The notes under the pieces were generated by a model that saw nothing but the letters and a program-made list of their open reading frames with translations, made no database searches and had not been told where the DNA came from. A program made the position numbers and the translations under genes. This document shows positions 46,447-56,786 of a stretch of DNA of 64,000 nt, piece after piece; position 1 is the first letter of the stretch; every line of letters starts with the position of its first letter. This stretch comes from Lysobacter_L cavernae (GTDB lineage Bacteria > Pseudomonadota > Gammaproteobacteria > Xanthomonadales > Xanthomonadaceae): assembly GCF_042648505.1 (NCBI RefSeq), contig NZ_JBHRXK010000002.1, forward strand, positions 1 to 64,000, read 5' to 3'.

Positions 46447-48033
46447 CTACGCGGCCTGGCGCAGCCCCAGGCGCGCCAACACCGCCCGTGCCGCCGCCTC
46501 GCCGGACTCGCAGCCTCCCTCCATGAAGCCCTGGGTGTCGAGCGCGCAGTGCTCGCCCGCGAAATGCAGGCCGTCGACCGATTCGCCAATCGCGCCGCGC
46601 AGGCTCGACCAGTCGCCGGGGCGGAAGCAGAGGTAGCTGCCGAGCGACCACGGATGCGAGGGCCAGTGGAAGCGCGCCTCGCGTCCGCGCCCGCGCGCAG
46701 ACGCGATGCCCGGGAACACGCGCTCGAGGCTGGCGGTGGCGCGCGCGGCCTGTTCCTTCGGCGTGCCCTGGCCGAGCTCGATGCCATGGCGGCCGCCGGT
46801 GAAGTTGGTGAGCACGCCGCCGCTGCCGGCCTGCTTGCGCGAGGTGTCCCACGTGGTCTGGTACGCCAGGTCGCTCATCGAGGCGCCGTTCGCGTCGTGC
46901 TCGCGCCACACGCGCCGGTCGTAGCCGATCATCAGCTTGGCGTTGCTGCCGTAGGCGGCGGTCTCGATCGCGCGGCGCTTGGCCGCCGGCAGTTCGAGCG
47001 CGAGTTCGACCTGGCGCAGCAGGGTCAGCGGCAGCGCGAGGATCACCTGCCTGGCGCGCACGTCATGCGAGGCTGCACCACGCCGGAACGTGAGCGTGTA
47101 GCCGTCGGCGTCGCCGCGAAGCGCCTCGAGCACATAGCCGGTCTCGATCGCCCCGGCGAGCCTGTCGCCGAGGCGCTTCGGGATCAGGTCGTTGCCGCCG
47201 CGGACGTGGAAGCGTTCGTCGCTTTCGCCGAACACCTTGAACGCATCGGGGTCGTCGGTGCCGATGAAGGTGAGCAGGTTCAGCGCCGACTGCTCGCCGA
47301 TCTCGAGCCCCATCTCGGTGGTGTAGGCAACATCGATCAGCTTGCGCAGCCAGCCGGATACGCCGTTGTCGTCGAGCCATTGCGCGATCGAGCGCGCATC
47401 GAGCGCACGAAACGCGGGATTGCTGTCGCGATGGTCAAGGTCGCCGTCGCCCAGCGCTGCGACATCGCGCTCGATCGCGGCGGCCACCGGCACGAAGGCT
47501 TCGACGATCTCGCGCTCGCCGATGCGGCGGCCGTCGAAGTACCAGGTGTCGTGCGCGGTCTCGCCGTCGAGCAGGTCGTCGAGCGTCAGGCCGAGCTCCG
47601 CGGCGAGCGCGCGGATGTGGACATGGTCGCTGTCGATCAGCTCGCCGCCGAGCTCGATCACCGGGCCATCGCCGCTCCTGTCGAGCGTGAAATGGTCGCG
47701 CAGGCTCAGCATGCGTCCACCGATCCGGTTCTGCGCCTCGAACACGCGCGCCGCCACGCCCTGCTGGCGCAGCCGCCAGGCCGCGGTCAGCCCGGCGATG
47801 CCGGCGCCGACGATCACCACCTCACCGCCGCTGGCATCGGGCTGCGGCAGCTGGGTGCAGCCGGCCAGCACCAGCGCCGCGCCCGCCCCCTGCAGCAGGC
47901 GACGGCGCGTGGCATCGACGCGCAAGGCGCGACCACGCTCGTAGAACTCGTCGAGCGGCGACGGCGCGTGGCGCGCCGCCTGCGCGATCCGCGCGGCACG
48001 GCGCAACAGATGGAACAGCGGGGTGCGCGACAT
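46447..48033 (-). CDS. flavin monoamine oxidase family protein with Tat-like signal
   Basis: About 528 residues. The FAD Rossmann motif is VVIVGAGIAGLTAAWRLRQQG (about residue 72-92), with IGGRMLS behind it and the C-terminal LHFAGEHCALDTQGFMEGGCESG that closes the FAD site. Before it stands TRRRLLQGAGAALVLAGC, a twin-arginine-like signal with a lipobox, unusually placed after about 45 residues. It probably oxidises an amine or amino acid with O2 in the periplasm. Substrate unknown. Start uncertain: ATG 48033 or 48066. Confidence 0.88.
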   Translation of the reverse strand: MSRTPLFHLLRRAARIAQAARHAPSPLDEFYERGRALRVDATRRRLLQGAGAALVLAGCTQLPQPDASGGEVVIVGAGIAGLTAAWRLRQQGVAARVFEAQNRIGGRMLSLRDHFTLDRSGDGPVIELGGELIDSDHVHIRALAAELGLTLDDLLDGETAHDTWYFDGRRIGEREIVEAFVPVAAAIERDVAALGDGDLDHRDSNPAFRALDARSIAQWLDDNGVSGWLRKLIDVAYTTEMGLEIGEQSALNLLTFIGTDDPDAFKVFGESDERFHVRGGNDLIPKRLGDRLAGAIETGYVLEALRGDADGYTLTFRRGAASHDVRARQVILALPLTLLRQVELALELPAAKRRAIETAAYGSNAKLMIGYDRRVWREHDANGASMSDLAYQTTWDTSRKQAGSGGVLTNFTGGRHGIELGQGTPKEQAARATASLERVFPGIASARGRGREARFHWPSHPWSLGSYLCFRPGDWSSLRGAIGESVDGLHFAGEHCALDTQGFMEGGCESGEAAARAVLARLGLRQAA

Positions 48034-48201
48034 CGGCGGCTCGATCGAACGCGGGGCGGTGTCCATTGCACGCAATCGCGCCGCCGGACCGGCCATGCGC
48101 CGGCATGACGGCGGCGATACCGGACACGCCGGCCGACGTCCGCGTCCACGCGGTCTCGTCAGCCGGTCGGATGCGGATGCACCCTCGCCCACCGTCCTGC
48201 T

Positions 48202-48963
48202 TCAGTTCCTTCTCGCCGGCAGCAGGGTCTGCCAGAAGAAGCCGTTCTGGAACGAGAGGAAGAAGCTCAAGGCCACCGCCACGCCGCTTTCGAACACGTA
48301 ATCGCCGGTCTGGAGCATGGAGATGCACGCGATCGGCGCGGCGATCACCGCCTTCATGAAATTGGCCGGCTTGGCGACCTCGACCGACAGGATCTTCCAG
48401 GTCAGTTTCGATCCGTGCTTTTCGATGACGTCGTAGACCACCTTGCCAACCATGCCCAGCAACACGAACACCAGCGCGACCAGCCGCAGCGCCTGCTGGT
48501 CGACCGATGCGCCCGCGACTTTCCGCGGCAATCCGTCGTCCATCGGGCTGGCGGCGACGGTGCCACCGGGGGCCGCTGGCGCGGCCACGGCCGTGGCTAT
48601 CAGGCCGAAGGAAAAGAACGCCGGCTCCCTGCGGGTCGATCCGTCGCCGGGCCGCAGCCACCCGGAATAGACCCAGCCCTGGCGCCCGTCGTATTCGATC
48701 CGGTACCACAGCCGTTGGTCGACAATGCCGACCGTCCTTTCCTCGCATACGGTCACGCGGGTATTCGGCGGCAACGACTCCAGCACGCCCGCCTGCTGCC
48801 AGCCTCCGCCCGTGGAGAACGTCGGGGCATCGGCATGGACGTTGATCTGCCCCACGGTATAGGCGGCCCTTGGGCACTGGGCGCCTGCCAGTGGCACGAC
48901 GGCCAGCAGCAGTATGCCGAGCAGGGCCAGCCAGCTGTTCCTGTTTTGCCTGGTGATGTTCAT
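48202..48963 (-). CDS. SH3-domain membrane protein, unknown function
   Basis: 253 residues. Signal peptide (cleavage near LAGAQC), a bacterial SH3-like domain (YTVGQINVHADAPT... to GWVYSGWLRPG, about 36-105), then three hydrophobic segments (LRLVALVFVLLGMVGKVVY, AVIAAPIACISML, VAVALSFFLSFQNGFFW). SH3b in this form usually binds cell wall or peptides. No family with known role is recognised for the whole. Minus strand, 10 bp beyond a weakly conserved gap. Confidence 0.65.
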   Translation of the reverse strand: MNITRQNRNSWLALLGILLLAVVPLAGAQCPRAAYTVGQINVHADAPTFSTGGGWQQAGVLESLPPNTRVTVCEERTVGIVDQRLWYRIEYDGRQGWVYSGWLRPGDGSTRREPAFFSFGLIATAVAAPAAPGGTVAASPMDDGLPRKVAGASVDQQALRLVALVFVLLGMVGKVVYDVIEKHGSKLTWKILSVEVAKPANFMKAVIAAPIACISMLQTGDYVFESGVAVALSFFLSFQNGFFWQTLLPARRN

Positions 48964-49017
48964 TGCGATGCTCCCAATGCGGTTGTATTCGACGCAGCAG
49001 GCCAGGCTGCTGCCGGT

Positions 49018-49299
49018 TCACTGCCATGACAGGCCATCGACCAGGTGCAAGCACGGACCACGCGACCCGTTGCCGGCCGCCGGCACGGTTCGCCCGAGGT
49101 CTTCACGGGCCGCCTTCACCTGCGCTCGTGGCCTCAGCCGGATCCGTCGAACGCGCTGCGCGCCCGCAGCACCCGCCGGAGCGGGCGCGACCAGACCGGA
49201 ACCACCGGTCCGGTCATGCGGCTGCGGGCCCGTGCCAGCGGTGGCAACGCCCGGCGCCAGCGCGATCGCCAACAGGCACAGGGTCAAGCTGGATGTCAT
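49018..49299 (-). CDS. small secreted basic protein, unknown function
   Basis: 93 residues. A good Shine-Dalgarno (GAGAGGA) and signal peptide (MTSSLTLCLLAIALAPGVATA) define the start; the longer frame upstream is not supported. The mature part is arginine- and glycine-rich (RVRRIRLRPRAQVKAARED). Nothing like it is recognised. It is followed by the SH3/membrane gene on the same strand. The 226-bp gap upstream (49300-49525) holds no further gene. Confidence 0.5.
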   Translation of the reverse strand: MTSSLTLCLLAIALAPGVATAGTGPQPHDRTGGSGLVAPAPAGAAGAQRVRRIRLRPRAQVKAAREDLGRTVPAAGNGSRGPCLHLVDGLSWQ

Positions 49300-49525
49300 G
49301 GCAGCGTCCTCTCGCAGTGGCGCAGCCCTGCGCCGTGTCGCGTCCTGCATGAGAGTGATACGCCGTCCGCAGCGGCGATGACCGGCCGTTGGCGACGCAC
49401 TGCGCACATCCTCGGCATTGCGGAAGCAATCCCTCACAAACCTCATCAAGACAGCCGCCGCCCGGCGGTTCGCTACGACGGTGAGCATCGGATCGGCGGA
49501 TCGCGGCGCTGCCCGTCGGCGGCGA

Positions 49526-50215
49526 CTACCAGGCGCGCGACAGGCTCAAGACCCAGCCCGAGCGGTCGGCCGGGCGGGCGCTGGGATAGATCGGGAAGCG
49601 CCCGCCGTGGCCCTCGCTCAGCACCCAGGCCAGCTGCAGATCGAACCCGCTCAGGGCCAGCCCGATGCCGGCGCGCAGATCGAAACGCTCGCGCTCCAGG
49701 GGCAAGGCCGTCTCGCCAGCGCCGCGGCGCAGCCAGCCCAGGTGCGCGAGCAGGCGCGTGCGCTCGGACAGCGCGTGCGTGCCATTGAGCTCGGCATAGA
49801 CCACGGGCACCCCGCCGAAGTGGCGGGCGAAGTAGAACCTTGCGCCGAGGTGCTCGGAGGCCAGGCCGACGTAGAGCTCCGGGTAGTCGTAATCGGACGC
49901 GCCGACCAGCATCGCGTATTCGACGCCGGCCTCCCAGCTGAGGCCGTTGCGCAGGCGCCAGGCATGGCCGAGGTAGGCCAGCAGCTGCGCATCGCCGCCG
50001 ACCTGCGGCGCGGGCCGGACGCTGGAGGCGAAGGCGCCCGCGTACCAGCCGTCGGGGTGGTCGTAGGCGATGCCCAGTTGCAGCGCCGGGCGGTCATCGC
50101 TGAGGGAAACGCCGCGGAAGCGGTAGTCGGACACCACCGCGACGTTGCCCGAGACCTGGGCCTGGGCGGTGCTGGCGAACAGCAAGGTCCACAGTGCGAC
50201 GGCACCACGCGGCAC
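49526..50215 (-). CDS. TorF-family putative porin
   Basis: 229 residues. Signal peptide ending QAQ, then VSGNVAVVSDYRFRGVSLSDDRPALQLGI, the recognisable start of the TIGR02001/TorF family, and alternating amphipathic strands ending in an aromatic residue. It probably forms an outer-membrane barrel of unknown cargo. It lies 9 bp downstream of the atypical subtilase and closes the sigma-factor operon, so it may be under the same ECF sigma factor. Confidence 0.88.
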   Translation of the reverse strand: MPRGAVALWTLLFASTAQAQVSGNVAVVSDYRFRGVSLSDDRPALQLGIAYDHPDGWYAGAFASSVRPAPQVGGDAQLLAYLGHAWRLRNGLSWEAGVEYAMLVGASDYDYPELYVGLASEHLGARFYFARHFGGVPVVYAELNGTHALSERTRLLAHLGWLRRGAGETALPLERERFDLRAGIGLALSGFDLQLAWVLSEGHGGRFPIYPSARPADRSGWVLSLSRAW

Positions 50216-50224
50216 GGGCGGCTC

Positions 50225-51544
50225 TCATCGGCGCGGCCTCGCACTCGCCGTGGGCGCTGCAACGCAGTCGCAGGCGCAGCGTTGCGCCACGCGCACGACC
50301 GCGGCACACGCGTCGATCAGCGTCGGCCGCCTCGACGCCAAGCCTAGCCCAGGTGCCGGGGCCAGCGCAGCGCGCAGTTGTGTGGCGCGCAGGCGCGGCG
50401 ACAGCTCGCGCAGCAACGCCACCAGGCCGCTGACCTGCGCGGCGGCGTAGGACGGGCCGGACACCAGCGTCCAGCCGCCGCCGGGCGTGGGCGCGGGGAT
50501 GCCGCGGTCCGGCGCCAGCAGCACGCCGGGGCGGGCGCCGTGATCGTGCACGCCGGCCACCGCCAGCACGCCGGGATGGGCGGCCGGAAACCCGCCATCG
50601 TCGACATCCACATCGACCGCGGCGACCACGGTCACGCCGCGCTGCAGCGCGGCGTCCAGCAGGCGCGCCAGCAGCCGGTCGTCGGCGCCGGTCAGGCTGA
50701 GGTTGAGGACCTGCGCGTCCGCATCCAGCGCGAACTGCAACGCCTTGGCCAGGGTGAAGCTGCTGCACGCGGCCGCGCCGTCCGCGCCCGGCGACTGCCA
50801 GCACGCCCGCAGCGCCAGCAGCCGTGCCTGCGGCGCGACCCCGGCGATACCGATGCCGTCGTCGGAGCGCGCGCCGATGATGCCGGCGACTTGCGTGCCG
50901 TGCGTCTCCGCCGGTGTGGCACCGCCATCGACGAAGTCGCGCGTGACCGCCACCTGCCCGTGCAAATCGGGATGGTGGACGTCCACGCCCGTATCCAGCG
51001 CGGCGACGACGACGCGCCTGCCGGTCGCCAGCGTGTGCAGTTGGCGCAGGTGCCAGCGGGCGACCGCAGGCTGCGCGGCAGACAACGGATCGCCGGCGCC
51101 AAGCCGACCCGCGCCCCGCAGGCGGAACAGTTGCATGGGCTGCACCGACTCCACGCGCGGATCGGCTGCCAGTCGCGGCACGATGCGGGTGCGCGCATCG
51201 CCGCTCACCGCCTCCAGCACGAAGCAATCCAGCCCAAGCGCCGGCATCGGCCAGTCGTCGCGCAGGCGCAGGCCGTGCTCACGGGCAAGCTCGCGGGCGA
51301 TGCGTCGGCGCGCGTGGCGTCCGGGCGCGGTCTGGTAGTCGCCGGCATAGTCCGCGTCGGGGCGGAAATGCGGCGGCGGTGCGCGCAACATCAGCAGCAG
51401 TTGCCGCTCGGCCATCGCCTGCTCCGGCGTCGCAGCGGACGAGCTCGGCGCGAGCGCCAACCGCGATGGCGATGGCGGCACGTCCGCAGCAGTCGCTACC
51501 GCCAGGCACAGCAACGCGAGGAGCACGGCCGCGCGCATGCTCAA
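50225..51544 (-). CDS. S8 family serine peptidase, atypical, in sigma-factor operon
   Basis: 439 residues with a signal peptide (cleavage near ATAAD). After an I9-like propeptide (about 90-145) comes the S8 domain: Asp in VVAALDTGVDVHHPD, His in THGTQVAGIIG, Ser in VSGPSYAAAQVSGLVA. The usual GTSMA(A/S)P is changed to GPSYAAAQ, and the region that carries the oxyanion asparagine in subtilisins (AAGND) reads VVAAVDVDVDDGG, so that Asn seems to be missing. Activity may be reduced or altered. Its start overlaps the anti-sigma stop by 4 bp. Confidence 0.88.
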   Translation of the reverse strand: MSMRAAVLLALLCLAVATAADVPPSPSRLALAPSSSAATPEQAMAERQLLLMLRAPPPHFRPDADYAGDYQTAPGRHARRRIARELAREHGLRLRDDWPMPALGLDCFVLEAVSGDARTRIVPRLAADPRVESVQPMQLFRLRGAGRLGAGDPLSAAQPAVARWHLRQLHTLATGRRVVVAALDTGVDVHHPDLHGQVAVTRDFVDGGATPAETHGTQVAGIIGARSDDGIGIAGVAPQARLLALRACWQSPGADGAAACSSFTLAKALQFALDADAQVLNLSLTGADDRLLARLLDAALQRGVTVVAAVDVDVDDGGFPAAHPGVLAVAGVHDHGARPGVLLAPDRGIPAPTPGGGWTLVSGPSYAAAQVSGLVALLRELSPRLRATQLRAALAPAPGLGLASRRPTLIDACAAVVRVAQRCACDCVAAPTASARPRR

Positions 51545-52203
51545 CGCCGCTCGCGCGGGCCCAGGCTTTCAACCAGCACCACGCCGGGCGCGGCGCGCAG
51601 TGCCTCGCGCACGGCCGCTGCGCGCGCGGCCGGCACCGCCAGCACGTAGGCGCCGGCGTCATTGGGACCGTCGACGATGCGCGCCTGGCTCGCCCGCAGC
51701 AGGCGCTGCATCTGCGCCTGTTCGATCTGCGGATCGAACACGACCGCCAGGTGGTGGACGTCGACGGCGGGAGCCGGCGCCGCAGCTTCGCCCAGGGTGC
51801 GGTACATCGCAGACGGTGAGCCGCCGCCCAGCAGCAAACCCGTCAGCACCAGCATCACCGCACACTGCGCCGCCACGGTGCAGCGCAGCCAGGTCGGCGT
51901 TGCCGCCCATGCCTCGCGCACGGCGCGCCACCGCGGCCACGACGCTCGCACCACCGGTGCCCGCAGCCGATGCCGCAGTCGTCGCAACGACGGCGTCGCA
52001 TCGGGCACCGCCGCAGCCTCGGTGCAGGCCCGGTGCAGCGCGCGCAACTGCTCGACCTCGCGCTGGCACCGCGCGCATTCGGCCAGGTGGCACTGCACGC
52101 GCGCGAGTTCGTCACCGTCCAGCGTCGCGTTGACGAACCACGGCAGCAGCCGCTCCGCCTCGCTGTGCGCCGAGCCTTCGAAGGGAAGCACGCGTCCGCT
52201 CAC
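51541..52203 (-). CDS. zinc-finger anti-sigma factor with I9-like C-terminal domain
   Basis: 220 residues. N-terminal cytoplasmic HX3CX2C motif (VQCHLAECARCQ, about 37-48), the ZAS anti-sigma signature; one membrane helix (WLRCTVAAQCAVMLVLTGLLL, about 104-124); then about 95 periplasmic residues. Their end (ARIVDGPNDAGAYVLAV... to VVLVESLGPRE) resembles by eye a subtilase propeptide (inhibitor I9). It should hold the adjacent sigma factor inactive until its periplasmic domain is acted on. Its start overlaps the sigma gene stop. Confidence 0.82.
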   Translation of the reverse strand: MSGRVLPFEGSAHSEAERLLPWFVNATLDGDELARVQCHLAECARCQREVEQLRALHRACTEAAAVPDATPSLRRLRHRLRAPVVRASWPRWRAVREAWAATPTWLRCTVAAQCAVMLVLTGLLLGGGSPSAMYRTLGEAAAPAPAVDVHHLAVVFDPQIEQAQMQRLLRASQARIVDGPNDAGAYVLAVPAARAAAVREALRAAPGVVLVESLGPRERR

Positions 52204-52832
52204 ATGGCCTCCTCGTGGCTGTCACCCAGCAGCGTCCGCAGCCGGCGCCGCGCGTAGAACATCCGCGTCTTCACCGTATCGACCGGGCAGTCCATGATCT
52301 GCGCGATCTCGCGGCAGGCGTAGCCGAGGTAGTAGGTCAGCTCGATCACCGCGCGTTGCTCCGCCGACAAGGCCCGCATCGCCTGGTCCAGCTGCGCGCG
52401 CAGTTCCCGCTGCTGCAGGGCGCCATCCGGGCCGACCTGCGGCGACTCCTGCAGCGCCTGCGCGCCGGGCTCAACCGCGTCGTCGACCTGCCGCAGCGCC
52501 TTGAGCGCCTGCCGGTAGGCGATGCCGAAGATCCAGGTCGACACCTTCGCGCCCGGGTCGTAGCTGTGCGCGCGGCGCCACACCACCAGCATCGTGTCGT
52601 CGAGGATTTCCTCGACCAGCGCCGGCCGTCGCGTCATGCCCTGCAGGAAACGGGTCAGGCGCGGGTGGTAGAGGCGGTACAGCGACTCGAACGCGTCGAT
52701 CTGCTCGGCGGCGACGCGGCCCATCAGGGCGACCTCGTCACGTCCGTCGCCATCACGTCCGTCACCGTCACGCGCGGCAGCGCCCGCGGTGGCCGGCCCT
52801 GCATCGCGGTGTGGGTCCGACCTGGTCGCCAT
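52200..52832 (-). CDS. ECF-type RNA polymerase sigma factor
   Basis: 210 residues. Region 2 is visible as FESLYRLYHPRLTRFLQGM...VVWRRAHSYDPGAKVSTWIFGIAYRQALKAL and region 4 as LSAEQRAVIELTYYLGYACREIAQIMDCPVDTVKTRMFYARRRL; region 3 is absent, as in ECF sigmas. The start MATRSDPHRD has GAGGACGAGG upstream. The N-terminal 40 residues are a low-complexity DG/R repeat. First gene of a four-gene unit with 4-bp overlaps to the anti-sigma gene and on to the subtilase. Confidence 0.93.
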   Translation of the reverse strand: MATRSDPHRDAGPATAGAAARDGDGRDGDGRDEVALMGRVAAEQIDAFESLYRLYHPRLTRFLQGMTRRPALVEEILDDTMLVVWRRAHSYDPGAKVSTWIFGIAYRQALKALRQVDDAVEPGAQALQESPQVGPDGALQQRELRAQLDQAMRALSAEQRAVIELTYYLGYACREIAQIMDCPVDTVKTRMFYARRRLRTLLGDSHEEAM

Positions 52833-53040
52833 GCGCCTCGTCCTCGCCCTCATCACCGTCGATACCCGCGGCGGCGGTTCCGGTTCAATCCTGCGCCTGT
52901 GCACGCGCGGGCGTGTTGTCGGCGCGTGAGGGTGAACCGATGGCGTCCGCACCGGCATACACGGCTTGCAGCGCAGTTTTTGCCCTGCAAAGGCGGCGCT
53001 GGCACGCCGCGCCTCCCCCCGCAAACCAAGGAGTCCCCAC
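52833..53040. promoter_or_regulatory. divergent promoter region of sigma operon and propeller gene
   Basis: 208 bp between two divergent starts. It must hold promoters in both directions. AAGGAG for the plus gene and GAGGACGAGG for the sigma gene are visible. I see no confident -35/-10 pair; an ECF-type motif would be expected if the sigma factor is autoregulated. Confidence 0.4.
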
Positions 53041-54129
53041 ATGAAGCCGCTTGCAAGCCTCCGCGCGCGCGTCTGCGCGCCCCTCGCGCTCGCCTTCGCC
53101 CTGGTCCTGGCCGCAGCGCCTGTCGCGGCTGACGTGCGCTACGCGCAGCGCAACCTGGTATCCAACGGCGCCATCCCCGCCGAGCACACCGATCCCAACC
53201 TGGTCAACGCGTGGGGCGTCGCGTTCAACCCGTTCGGCGTCGTCTGGGTGGCCAACGCCGGTTCCGGCACCTCCACGCTGTACGACGGCGACGGCAACAT
53301 CCAGTCGCTGGTCGTGCAGATCCCCTCGCCCACCGCCGCCACCGGCGGCGCGCCGACCGGCATCGTGTTCAACGCCTCGGGCGGGTTCACGGTCAGCCAG
53401 GGCGCGGCGACCGGGCCGAGCCGTTTCATTTTTGCCACCGCACAGGGCGTCATTGCCGGCTGGGCGCCGAACGTCAACCTGCTCAACGCGATCCGCCGGG
53501 TCGACAACTCCGCCGGCGGCGCCAGCTACACGGGCCTGGCGCTGAGTGCCGGCGGCAGCGGCCAGCTGCTGTATGCCGCCGATTTCCGCAATGCGCGGGT
53601 GGACGTGTTCGACGCCTCGTTCAATCCGGTGGCCTTGCCGGCGGGTGCGTTCGCCGATGCCCGGATCCCGGTCGGCTATGCCCCGTTCGGCATCCACGCC
53701 ATCGGCGGCAACCTCTACGTCACCTATGGCCTGCAGGACGCGAACAAGACCCGCGTGATGCGCGGGCCCGGGCTCGGCTTCGTCAACGTGTTCACCCCCA
53801 ACGGCCAGCTGATCCGCCGCGTGGCCTCGCGCGGCAGTCTCAACGCGCCGTGGGGCGTCACGCTGGCCCCGGCCGGGTTCGGCACCTTCAGCAACGCGCT
53901 GCTGATCGGCAACTTCGGCGACGGCCGCATCAATGTCTACGAGCCGGTGTTCGGCTTCCCGCTGGGCAGCCTGCGTGACCGCCACTTCCGGCCGATCGTG
54001 ATCGATGGACTGTGGGGCCTCGCCTTCGGCAACGGTTTCGCCAACCAGCCGGTCAACACGCTGTTCTTCGCCTCTGGCCCGAACAACGGCACGAACGGGC
54101 TGTACGGCCGCCTCGACACGATTCCCTAG
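53041..54129 (+). CDS. TIGR03118-family secreted beta-propeller protein
   Basis: 362 residues with a signal peptide (cleavage near VAADV). The repeat pattern DPNLVNAWGVAFNP, LYAADFRNARVDVFDASFNPV and LNAPWGVTLAP is the TIGR03118 family, a predicted NHL-like propeller of unknown role in the periplasm or outside. AAGGAG lies before the ATG. Divergent from the sigma-factor operon across 208 bp, so it is a candidate target of that sigma factor. A terminator follows. Confidence 0.9.
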   Translation: MKPLASLRARVCAPLALAFALVLAAAPVAADVRYAQRNLVSNGAIPAEHTDPNLVNAWGVAFNPFGVVWVANAGSGTSTLYDGDGNIQSLVVQIPSPTAATGGAPTGIVFNASGGFTVSQGAATGPSRFIFATAQGVIAGWAPNVNLLNAIRRVDNSAGGASYTGLALSAGGSGQLLYAADFRNARVDVFDASFNPVALPAGAFADARIPVGYAPFGIHAIGGNLYVTYGLQDANKTRVMRGPGLGFVNVFTPNGQLIRRVASRGSLNAPWGVTLAPAGFGTFSNALLIGNFGDGRINVYEPVFGFPLGSLRDRHFRPIVIDGLWGLAFGNGFANQPVNTLFFASGPNNGTNGLYGRLDTIP

Positions 54130-54158
54130 CGTTACCGGCACGGTGTTGGCCGCGACCA

Positions 54159-54190
54159 CGAAAAACCCCGCCGTATGGCGGGGTTTTTCG
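54159..54190. terminator. bidirectional intrinsic terminator
   Basis: CGAAAAACCCCGCC (54159-54172), loop GTAT, GGCGGGGTTTTTCG (54177-54190), between the convergent propeller gene and the small secreted protein. Confidence 0.93.
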
Positions 54191-54269
54191 TGCCCGACAT
54201 GCCTGCCGGTCGGATCTCCAGCTTGCCCACGCGACCATCGCCCGATCGGGCGGTGATCGCGCCGCAGGC

Positions 54270-54593
54270 TCAGCTCCTGCGATCGCGCTGGATCACGACC
54301 ACCACGACCCGGCCGTCGACCTCACGCGTCAAGCGCATCGGCTTGCCGGCCAGCAACCCCTGCACGAACTCGTCGCCCAGCGCGCGGGCAATCTTGCGCT
54401 CGATGCGGCCGTGGTCGGAGCGGAACTCGTAGTAGGTCAGTGGTGACCAGCCCATCAACATGCGCACTTCGTATTCGGTGATTCCGGCCGCTTCAGCCAG
54501 CGCGCGGCTTTGTCCGTCGCCCGCGACCGCTGCGGCAGGCAGTGCACCGGCGGCCAGCGCCAGCATCAGACCGATTGTCAGCTTGTTTTTCAT
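54270..54593 (-). CDS. small secreted protein, unknown function
   Basis: 107 residues. Signal peptide (MKNKLTIGLMLALAAGALPAAA), then GITEYEVRMLMG and a C-terminal RLTREVDGRVVVVVIQRD. GAGGAC precedes the ATG. I recognise no family. The helical first half followed by a strand-rich end suggests a small folded periplasmic protein. Confidence 0.65.
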   Translation of the reverse strand: MKNKLTIGLMLALAAGALPAAAVAGDGQSRALAEAAGITEYEVRMLMGWSPLTYYEFRSDHGRIERKIARALGDEFVQGLLAGKPMRLTREVDGRVVVVVIQRDRRS

Positions 54594-54953
54594 GTCAGTG
54601 TCCTCGTTCGGCGCCAGGTAGACGCTGGATGGTCATCCCCCTGCATCACTTGCATACGCGCTTTTACGCGGGTCCGACGCGCCGCCCGGCGACCCAAGGG
54701 ACATGCAAACAGGTAGCGCACAGCGTCCATCGAAAGACCTCACAACCCTCGCACTTCCATCGCATATGGCGGTGGCCGGCCTGTCCGGGGCATCCCCGAA
54801 CGGGCACCGGCATCGCAACGCCGGCACATCGTATTTAGGCCCGTGCCGGCGCCGGCGAAAGTGCAGCAAGGCCCCGTTACCGTTGGCATCCCCGGCGTTG
54901 CGCCGACGAACGGCAGGCTTGTGAGCTGCCCGGCACCGGAGCTCGCGCGCAAA
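54594..54953. other. intergenic region without recognised gene
   Basis: About 360 bp between the small secreted protein start and the groL terminator. Open frames here have no ribosome-binding site or family resemblance. GC-rich inverted repeats (CCGGC-type) occur around 54800-54860 with no U tract. The promoter of the small protein should lie at the left edge. Confidence 0.5.
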
Positions 54954-54983
54954 GAAAAACCCCGCCTGGCGGCGGGGTTTTTC
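54954..54983. terminator. terminator of groES-groEL
   Basis: GAAAAACCCCGCC (54954-54966), loop TGGC, GGCGGGGTTTTTC (54971-54983): a 13-bp stem with a U tract, 26 bp past the groL stop on the minus strand. Confidence 0.92.
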
Positions 54984-55009
54984 GTGTTGCGTATGTGCTC
55001 AGTTGCGAT

Positions 55010-56650
<1,641 letters not shown>

Positions 56651-56669
56651 TGGTGGAACCTCGTGATGA

Positions 56670-56772
56670 GTGATTCGTGATTGGTGATTCGGAAAAGCGA
56701 GAAGCGACGGATTCGTGCGGGACGGTGATGACGGAGCAGGCTTGCTCTTACGAATCACCAATCACGAATCAC
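56670..56772. repeat. 22-bp perfect inverted repeat between groES and groL
   Basis: 56670-56691 and 56751-56772 are exact reverse complements (GTGATTCGTGATTGG... type) around 59 bp. In the groES-groL mRNA this would form a long, relatively AU-rich hairpin ending 7 to 20 bases from the groL Shine-Dalgarno. It resembles the dispersed ATTCGTGATT repeats of this bacterial group. Confidence 0.9.
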
Positions 56773-56786
56773 GCCGTGATCGGCTA

